Virus record (IMG/VR): IMGVR_UViG_3300021961_000520
Coordinates: 1 to 27,018 of that record
Reading direction: 5' to 3' (one strand)
DNA: 27,018 nt
Source: a virus
Positions within the stretch are counted from its first letter, which is position 1, and the number at the start of each line of letters is the position of its first letter. This document shows, piece by piece, positions 21,928 to 27,018 of this stretch. The position numbers and the translations under genes are program-made. The notes below the pieces were generated by a model that did no database searches, had not been told where the DNA came from, and was given only the letters and a program-made list of their open reading frames with translations.

Positions 21928-23160
21928 ATGCCAACCATTACCCCAGGTGTAACCCCGATATCATTTAGCGATTGGGACAATTTATACAATACCCTATTGG
22001 CTATCATTGGGCCAATTGGTGTAGACAATACAGGAAAACCTTTAGCCTCATCTAAAGGAAACGGATATGGGTTAACATCAGCTATCTTAAATTCTTCTCC
22101 TTATCCTTTTACTAAAACTATCTCTAATATTACAAAGACCAATCCAGGAGTTGTTACTACTACAACTAATCACGGATTCCAGAATGGTGACATAATTTAT
22201 CTTTCAGGTTTACCGGGCTCGTGGTCAACACAGTCGGGCCTTGAAGGCGGGTATTTTGAAGTAGTTAATAGAACCAACAATACCTTTGCTTTAAAAAATA
22301 CAACACTCACTACAACCAGTGTCGGAGCATACATAGGTCCTGCCGGAGCCGTGTCACAACCTATAGTTCATAAAAGTCAATTTGATAGAATTAAAGTGGA
22401 TTTAGACGCATTATTCCAGCATATCTATGCCACTAATTCTAGTACTGTAAGCCCTACTCGAAGTACAACCATACAGGGTTCTGTTTATAATCAATATTAT
22501 ACAGCTATTAATCAGGCTGTGACTAAAAAACTAGTATTAAGAACCTATGACAATGTACTACTTGCGACCAGATCTCAGTCATCGACTTGGGGTAATGGTG
22601 CCGCTGGCATTGACGCTCAGTTCACTATTACATGGCCGGACGAATTAAAATTTTTCCAATTTTGGAATACTGGCGGCATAATAAGATTTAACCTTGTGGT
22701 CACTAACGAATCGACTACAGGAGTACAGGCTGCTAAAGATACATCTTGGAAACAATTAGTTGGAGATAATTTTCCAATGTATTATGGCGGATTTACTAAA
22801 GCAGTACAAGGATACGATTCAACAACGTTCCTTCCTGATAGGACCACTGATACAAATAACTATACTTCTGAAGGCGCTTTTACTTCTAGTGCCGCAGGAT
22901 TCACTGAAATATATCGAAAAAATGCTATTACTAGCCCTTATACTTCCAACTATATCCTCATGGAACATTTTAGGCCAATAGCCACTCCTAACGCTATTGA
23001 ATTTAAATTACTGCTACAAGATCAAGTCGATAATCAGTTTACTGGCGGTGTTACAGCTGATATTACTTTCAATATCAACATGTTCTATTCTAAAGATCCT
23101 ATACCTCTAGGTTGGGATCCAGGAACAGCTATCACAGTTAGCTTCACAAATAACCTATAA
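21928..23160 (+). CDS. Putative virion structural protein with inserted HGFxxGD beta module (410 aa)
   Basis: The N-terminal part (FSDWDNLYNTLLAIIGPIG, GNGYGLTSAI) and a later helix (HKSQFDRIKVDLDALFQHIY) belong together in related phage proteins as I recall them, where a 'GYG..S..V' turn leads straight to a 'W/F..L..DL...H' helix. Here about 65 residues are inserted between them (near residues 55-125), with VTTTTNHGFQNGDIIYLSGL, GGYFEVVNRTNNTFALKN and GAYIGPAG, a common beta module also seen in the giant protein near 1555. The C-terminal half is beta-rich (FTITWPDELKFFQFWNTGG, MYYGGFTKAVQG) and lacks enzyme motifs. It starts after AAGGAAAGAAG, 10 bases after the last fibre, and is the last gene before a hairpin. 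Virion location is inferred. Confidence 0.72.
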   Translation: MPTITPGVTPISFSDWDNLYNTLLAIIGPIGVDNTGKPLASSKGNGYGLTSAILNSSPYPFTKTISNITKTNPGVVTTTTNHGFQNGDIIYLSGLPGSWSTQSGLEGGYFEVVNRTNNTFALKNTTLTTTSVGAYIGPAGAVSQPIVHKSQFDRIKVDLDALFQHIYATNSSTVSPTRSTTIQGSVYNQYYTAINQAVTKKLVLRTYDNVLLATRSQSSTWGNGAAGIDAQFTITWPDELKFFQFWNTGGIIRFNLVVTNESTTGVQAAKDTSWKQLVGDNFPMYYGGFTKAVQGYDSTTFLPDRTTDTNNYTSEGAFTSSAAGFTEIYRKNAITSPYTSNYILMEHFRPIATPNAIEFKLLLQDQVDNQFTGGVTADITFNINMFYSKDPIPLGWDPGTAITVSFTNNL

Positions 23161-23165
23161 CCTAG

Positions 23166-23196
23166 TTAGCTCGGCATATATAAGTTGTCGAGCTAA
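23166..23196 (+). promoter_or_regulatory. Intergenic RNA hairpin covering the next gene's weak ribosome site
   Basis: TTAGCTCGGCA (23166-23176) pairs with TGTCGAGCTAA (23186-23196), giving an 11-bp stem with one G-U pair and a 9-base loop. It fills most of the 39-base gap between the 410-residue virion gene and the gene at 23200. No T-run follows, so it is not a canonical intrinsic terminator. The only Shine-Dalgarno-like bases (GAG at 23190-23192) lie inside the 3' arm, so the hairpin could limit translation, stabilise an RNA end, or mark the border between the fibre and glycosyltransferase blocks. Confidence 0.6.
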
Positions 23197-23199
23197 ACT

Positions 23200-23523
23200 A
23201 TGGAAAAATCTTTAGAATCTATAATCAAAAAATCTGACAGACTATTGTCAGTCAAGATCAAACGTCAAGTCCTCAAAGAGAGATTTGATGCTGACATTAC
23301 ATTTGGATTTAATGGCGGTATTTTTAAAATTGACCCGCAGTTAATTTCCTATGTCAACACTGTGTTGTCATTGGGTAAACAACAAAACGTCATCTTATTA
23401 GATGTTAATAAAAATCCCATTGTTATAGAGCACCTATTACAATTTCAAACAGACATTTTAGATCGATATTTTATGGCATTGGGGCGATATAACGCTGGAT
23501 ATCAAGATCTAAAAAATGGATAA
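23200..23523 (+). CDS. Small phage protein of unknown function (107 aa)
   Basis: The product is 107 residues, mixed helical and beta. The second half reads NVILLDVNKNPIVIEHLLQF then a helix DILDRYFMALGRYNAGYQDL. The pattern 'nPI.IE.L..F...IL..YF.A...Y...Y..LK' is one I recall in small proteins of T4-like marine phages, without a known function. It heads an overlapping operon, its last eight bases overlapping the glycosyltransferase-like gene at 23516, which suggests co-translation with it. There is no strong ribosome site, and the weak GAG is within a hairpin stem. Confidence 0.75.
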   Translation: MEKSLESIIKKSDRLLSVKIKRQVLKERFDADITFGFNGGIFKIDPQLISYVNTVLSLGKQQNVILLDVNKNPIVIEHLLQFQTDILDRYFMALGRYNAGYQDLKNG

Positions 23524-24289
23524 AGGTATAGTAATTTTTGGACATAATTCTAAAGAAATAGATTATGTTAAATTAGCTAATATGTCTGCCGGATATGCTA
23601 CTAAAAATTTAAGGGTACCGGTTACATTAATCACTGATCATCATTCCGTAACTACTACGTCGTCGACTCTTGAAAATATTGATAATCTATTAGTTATAGA
23701 TCGACCAGTTATAACTAACACGCGACTTCTCTCAAATCGTCATATAGATTTTATCAACACTAACAGATATCTTGCTTTTGAATATTCACCGTATTCGAGA
23801 ACATTATTGATCGACTCAGATTTTTTTATACTTACAGATAGATTAAATTCTTACTGGAATTCGGACCAAGAATTTTTGATAACTGAGGGAATGAAATCTG
23901 TCGGAGAAAGATTATCCTCTGATACTATAAATTTATCTCCAACAACTATTCCTATGCGATGGGCTACTGCTATCATGTTTTCAAAAACTGATTTCGTAAA
24001 AACTATTTTTAAAATAGTGGAATATGTTAAAGATAATTGGTTTTACTTTGTTGATCTATATAATCTTCCTCCAACTAGTTTTAGAAATGATTTTGCTTTT
24101 ACTATAGCTAATCATATAGCTAATGGGTTCGTGCCTACAGATAATTTTTTACCGAGTCCGTTAATGACTTTGGAAAATTTCAAAGTAAAGAAGTTTAATA
24201 AAGATACGATAGTTTTTGATGACCTCGAAATAAACTGCGATGTTCATATAATGAATAAATTTAATTTGCAGGAGCTAGAAATTGAATAG
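23516..24289 (+). CDS. GT-A-fold glycosyltransferase-like protein (257 aa)
   Basis: The N-terminal strand GIVIFGHNSKEIDYVKLANM resembles the nucleotide-sugar-binding start of GT-A enzymes. RTLLIDSDFFIL (D100-S101-D102) matches the DxD metal/UDP-sugar motif. A late CDVHIMNK (H244, K248) may supply the C-terminal metal ligand seen in GT8-like enzymes. MRWATAIMFSKTDF in the middle fits the acceptor-side core. No signal peptide or membrane span was seen, so it is cytoplasmic. It overlaps neighbours on both sides by eight bases. Sugar and acceptor are unknown. It shares its layout with the next gene, suggesting an old duplication. Confidence 0.7.
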   Translation: MDKGIVIFGHNSKEIDYVKLANMSAGYATKNLRVPVTLITDHHSVTTTSSTLENIDNLLVIDRPVITNTRLLSNRHIDFINTNRYLAFEYSPYSRTLLIDSDFFILTDRLNSYWNSDQEFLITEGMKSVGERLSSDTINLSPTTIPMRWATAIMFSKTDFVKTIFKIVEYVKDNWFYFVDLYNLPPTSFRNDFAFTIANHIANGFVPTDNFLPSPLMTLENFKVKKFNKDTIVFDDLEINCDVHIMNKFNLQELEIE

Positions 24290-25136
24290 AAATTTTGGAT
24301 ATCTGATAGTAATATCTAAAAGTCAAAAACATCGTTACGATCTGATGGCTATTCTATTAGCACAGTCTATCAAACGTACCCAGAAAGTCGGTTATGATCA
24401 AGTAGCATTAGTAACTGACGATAAAGAAAAAATTTCCTGGCTAAAAGGAATGCCTTATTTTGATAGAGTGATTTTCTGGGATAAGCAATCTCATTGGGAC
24501 GGTAGGTCGTGGATGGACGAGTTATCACCGTGGGAATACACTGTATGCTTGGATACAGATATGATATTTTTTAGAGATACTAGTCATTGGATTGATTATT
24601 TTATAAAAGAAAATTATCTCTATGTTAATAATAGGGTGTTACAATATAACGGATTAGAATTAACAGATGATTTCTGTAGAAAAACTTTTACAAAAAATCA
24701 GTTACCGATGCTATACTCTGCTTATACGTTTTTTTCTAAATCAGACAAGACTACTGAATTTTTTCAATTAGGACGAGAGATAATCTTAAATCCTAAAGAG
24801 TTTAAGAACTTTTTCTTATCGAATTATATACCCGAAGTAGTCGGAACCGACGAAGCATTTAGTCTAGCAGCAAAAATATTAGATATTGAAGATCAAATAG
24901 CATATCCTTTAGAATTTCCACGATTTACACATCTAAAGGCTATACTACAGGACGGTATTAAGAACGGAACTGTATACGAAGACCTTGGATATTATTTTGA
25001 CGAGAAGACTTTTAAAATTGGTATTTTTAATCAAATAGATCTATTACACTATTCAGATAAAGATCTTGATGTTGGTTCTTTAATACAGATTTATCAAAAT
25101 AAATTTATTAGCAATATGAAGGTAACCAATGGATAA
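24282..25136 (+). CDS. GT-A-fold glycosyltransferase-like protein, TTG start (284 aa)
   Basis: The start is TTG at 24282, supported by CAGGAG at 24269-24274 seven bases upstream and by conserved-type residues at the N-terminus (FGYLIVISKSQKHRYDL). YTVCLDTDMIFFRDTSHW carries a DxD motif (D91-D93). GTDEAFSLAAKILD resembles the acceptor-binding segment of GT-A enzymes, and LLHYSDKDL may provide the C-terminal His. The arrangement parallels the gene at 23516 (IDSDFFIL versus LDTDMIFF). It overlaps the flanking genes by eight bases on each side, so translation is probably coupled. Donor and acceptor cannot be read from the sequence. Confidence 0.7.
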   Translation: MNRNFGYLIVISKSQKHRYDLMAILLAQSIKRTQKVGYDQVALVTDDKEKISWLKGMPYFDRVIFWDKQSHWDGRSWMDELSPWEYTVCLDTDMIFFRDTSHWIDYFIKENYLYVNNRVLQYNGLELTDDFCRKTFTKNQLPMLYSAYTFFSKSDKTTEFFQLGREIILNPKEFKNFFLSNYIPEVVGTDEAFSLAAKILDIEDQIAYPLEFPRFTHLKAILQDGIKNGTVYEDLGYYFDEKTFKIGIFNQIDLLHYSDKDLDVGSLIQIYQNKFISNMKVTNG

Positions 25137-25704
25137 TCTTTATATTTTGTTTGATAAAATTTCTGGATCTATTATTAAAATTTCTGGAACTCCGATAAAA
25201 AACGATCTTGATAGTAAATTATCAGTGCAGGTAGATGAAAAAAAATTAAAAGAACTAATAGATACTGATTCAGTATCTAGATTGTTTACTGATTTTAAAG
25301 CATTTATTATTGACGGAAAATTAAATCTTTTAGATCAGCAGGTTGCTACTGCCGATAAACATTATAATAAATTATTGCCGGTGACTTATATACATCGTAA
25401 TGTTGATACAACAGCTGAAGTTAAATTAATAATCACTAGTTTAGATAATCGACCAGTATTAAAAATAATAATTTTAGGAGATGAATCTCTGAAATTAAAT
25501 TCTTATAAGAATAAAAGTTATATTCATCTCACTGATAAGAACGATGTTAACAAACACTATCAAACTTTCGAAATAGATTTAAAAAAATTTACATCTCAGG
25601 AAATGATTTTTGATATAGATCGTTGCGATTATAGAAAATTATTTTCCAACAACATTAGTTTTTATCATAGAAAAAAATTAAACATGGTTTATACTATAAT
25701 ATGA
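25129..25704 (+). CDS. Unrecognised protein in the glycosyltransferase operon (191 aa)
   Basis: I do not recognise this 191-residue protein. The first third (LYILFDKISGSIIKISGTPI, then LFTDFKAFIIDGKLNLLDQQ) looks like a small alpha/beta unit. The rest is Lys/Ile-rich and beta-leaning (VKLIITSLDNRPVLKIIILG, EIDLKKFTSQEMIFDIDRCD). No DxD motif, membrane span or signal peptide was seen. It overlaps the preceding GT-like gene by eight bases and the next by four (ATGA), so it is expressed with them and may be a partner protein. AAGGTAACC precedes the ATG. It is lower in G+C than the fibre genes. Confidence 0.7.
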   Translation: MDNLYILFDKISGSIIKISGTPIKNDLDSKLSVQVDEKKLKELIDTDSVSRLFTDFKAFIIDGKLNLLDQQVATADKHYNKLLPVTYIHRNVDTTAEVKLIITSLDNRPVLKIIILGDESLKLNSYKNKSYIHLTDKNDVNKHYQTFEIDLKKFTSQEMIFDIDRCDYRKLFSNNISFYHRKKLNMVYTII

Positions 25705-26618
25705 AAACATCGGAATTAGACATTATTTTTATCTCTTATGACGAACCAAACGCTGATTTAAATCATGCTGATTTAATTAATAAAGCGCCTTGGGCTAAAC
25801 GTGTTCATGGAGTGAAGGGTTCAGATAACGCTCACAAAGCCGCTGCCGAATTATCAAATACAGAATGGTTTGTTACTGTGGATGGTGATAACATAATAGA
25901 TGAGCGATTTCTTAATATTGAAATAACAGAAACACCGGGTATACAAGTGTATGGTTGGTCGGGTGAGAATATTATCAACAATCTACGATATGGAAACGGT
26001 GGATTGAAAATATGGAATAAATCATTTGTAAAAAATATGCGAACACACGAAGCTGCTGAAGCTTCTAGGGCGCAGGTAGATTTTTGCTGGGAGGATGGTT
26101 ACTTAAATCATCCAAGTGTATTCAGCAAGACTGTTATCAACTATTCTCCTTACCAAGCATGGAGAGCAGGGTTCCGTGAAGGTGTAAAAATGTTGCTCAA
26201 GGACGGGGTTAAAGTTTCTGAATCAGTTGTGCTTAATCAGATCTATTGGCACAATTTACATAGATTAAAGATTTGGTGCTCTATAGGAGACCATGCGAAA
26301 AATGGAATATATGCGATGCTTGGTGCTCGTGCCGGAAGTTACATGACCTACTGTACAGATTGGGATTATGTACAAGTTAGAGATTTTGATTGTCTAAAAA
26401 CAATCTATGAAGAAAATTATAAAGATCTTGAAAATAACAAAGAAAAAATTTTAGAAAAGTTAGAGTGGTTGGCTTTTGAAATTCGAGCAGGCATTGGTCT
26501 ACAGCTAACAACTTTTTCTCCAGAACAAAGTGTATATTTTAGAGATCTGTATGCTGAAACCGTTTCTTTAGGACAGACTTATTATAATAAGGATCCAGTA
26601 TGGAAAAGTTCTTCTTAA
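25701..26618 (+). CDS. Phage glycosyltransferase-like protein with DGD motif (305 aa)
   Basis: The N-terminus LDIIFISYDEPNADLNHADL, followed by APWAKRVHGVKGSDNAHKAA and EWFVTVDGDNIID (D61-D63), is a pattern I recall from a family widespread in T4-like marine phages and classed with glycosyltransferases. It looks like a GT-A nucleotide-sugar half. RYGNGGLKIWNKSFV (about residues 96-110) is shared with the next gene. The C-terminal half is helical and aromatic-rich (YSPYQAWRAGFREGVKM, NQIYWHNLHRLKIW) and may bind the acceptor. It overlaps the previous gene by four bases and the next by 19. Catalytic function is inferred from family resemblance. Confidence 0.7.
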   Translation: MKTSELDIIFISYDEPNADLNHADLINKAPWAKRVHGVKGSDNAHKAAAELSNTEWFVTVDGDNIIDERFLNIEITETPGIQVYGWSGENIINNLRYGNGGLKIWNKSFVKNMRTHEAAEASRAQVDFCWEDGYLNHPSVFSKTVINYSPYQAWRAGFREGVKMLLKDGVKVSESVVLNQIYWHNLHRLKIWCSIGDHAKNGIYAMLGARAGSYMTYCTDWDYVQVRDFDCLKTIYEENYKDLENNKEKILEKLEWLAFEIRAGIGLQLTTFSPEQSVYFRDLYAETVSLGQTYYNKDPVWKSSS

Positions 26619-27018
26619 GCTATGATGATCCTAACCTAGCAGAAAACTATCTATTAGCTAAATCTAAGATCACAGATCTTAATCTTTTTAGTACAAAAGA
26701 AAACATAGCTCGGTCTCATAAATTATGCGGAGAAAAATCTTTCACTAATATGTTCTTAGTAATCGATTCGGATGCTTATTTGCTTAACGATTTTGAAATT
26801 TCAAAAATTTATGAAAGTATAACAGACCAAGAAAAAATGTATATTTTTTCAGCAAGGAATCCTATTAACGATCTTGAATACGGTCACGGTGCGATAAAAA
26901 TATTTCAGAAAAAGTTTTTTACTGATCAGGAAGTCATTGATTTCTCTACAAGTTTTTTTGGTAAAATCGAACATGTAAATTTAACTTTAAATATACATAG
27001 ATTTAATTCTAGCGAATT
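26600..27018 (+). CDS. Partial glycosyltransferase-like paralogue, cut by right edge
   Basis: ATG at 26600 opens a frame that runs without a stop to the end of the window (139 visible residues). It begins MEKFFLSYDDPNLAENYLLA, has FLVIDSDAYLL (D56-D58, DxD motif), and then IFSARNPINDLEYGHGAIKI. The last segment aligns with RYGNGGLKIWNK of the preceding gene, and the start aligns with IIFISYDEPNAD, so the two are tandem paralogues. It overlaps that gene by 19 bases, implying coupled translation. The 3' part is missing only because of the window edge; no internal frameshift was seen. Confidence 0.75.
   Translation, partial: MEKFFLSYDDPNLAENYLLAKSKITDLNLFSTKENIARSHKLCGEKSFTNMFLVIDSDAYLLNDFEISKIYESITDQEKMYIFSARNPINDLEYGHGAIKIFQKKFFTDQEVIDFSTSFFGKIEHVNLTLNIHRFNSSE

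Noticed and set aside
22760-22981. Second + frame inside the 410-residue virion gene
   Set aside because: Shadow frame with low-complexity translation; the host gene is continuous and structured across it.
23166-23196. Hairpin read as a canonical intrinsic terminator
   Set aside because: No T-run follows the stem; kept only as a regulatory or border hairpin.
1-27018. tRNA genes, integrase, insertion sequences, toxin-antitoxin or anti-defence genes
   Set aside because: None was recognisable by eye; nearly all bases are taken by overlapping structural and transferase genes.

Overview
The window is a segment of a tailed bacteriophage genome (Caudoviricetes). All genes lie on the + strand, are tightly packed with short overlaps, and are AT-rich with frequent AGA arginine codons. 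Gene content suggests a T4-like myovirus of the kind known from marine cyanobacteria and SAR11-type bacteria: a giant virion protein, several adhesin/fibre genes, a 2OG-Fe(II) oxygenase inside the fibre cluster, NATAAATA boxes like T4-type late promoters, and a run of small glycosyltransferase-like genes. The host cannot be fixed from the sequence alone. No tRNA, rRNA, CRISPR array, integrase, insertion sequence or origin was seen.

Layout. (1) 1-10392: one giant structural gene, open at the left edge (at least 3463 residues), a mosaic of beta-rich modules. It has a conserved N-terminal region, an integrin-like (FG-GAP) propeller interrupted by CBM5/12-like Trp/Tyr modules and by a GTRYxVGD repeat block, a conserved central region, Gly-rich repeats, and a C-terminal string of beta-sandwich-like modules. 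(2) 10405-11064: a small virion protein. (3) 11064-21917: five paralogous fibre/adhesin genes (11064, 13272, 15351, 17347, 20121) sharing an N-terminal domain of about 200 residues but with different shafts and tips: a tail-collar domain, two related tips, a chaperone-linked tip, and an autoprotease-like C-terminus. Between them lie a likely fibre-assembly chaperone (16975), a 2OG-Fe(II) dioxygenase (19115) and a second chaperone-like small gene (19612). (4) 21928-23160: another virion-like protein. (5) 23200-27018: after a strong intergenic hairpin, an overlapping operon of a small conserved-looking protein, two GT-A-like proteins, an unrecognised protein, and two paralogous glycosyltransferase-like proteins, the last cut by the right edge.

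How they fit together. Regions 1-4 look like late genes for the adsorption apparatus: one common anchoring domain carrying at least five different tips, with helper proteins for folding and possibly hydroxylation. Region 5 looks like a sugar-transfer cassette that could modify virion proteins or host surface glycans; the target is not visible. Most notable are the propeller with binding-like modules in its loops, the five-fold fibre paralogy with near-identical DNA in the anchoring segment, and the hairpin that covers the only Shine-Dalgarno-like bases of the first gene in region 5.
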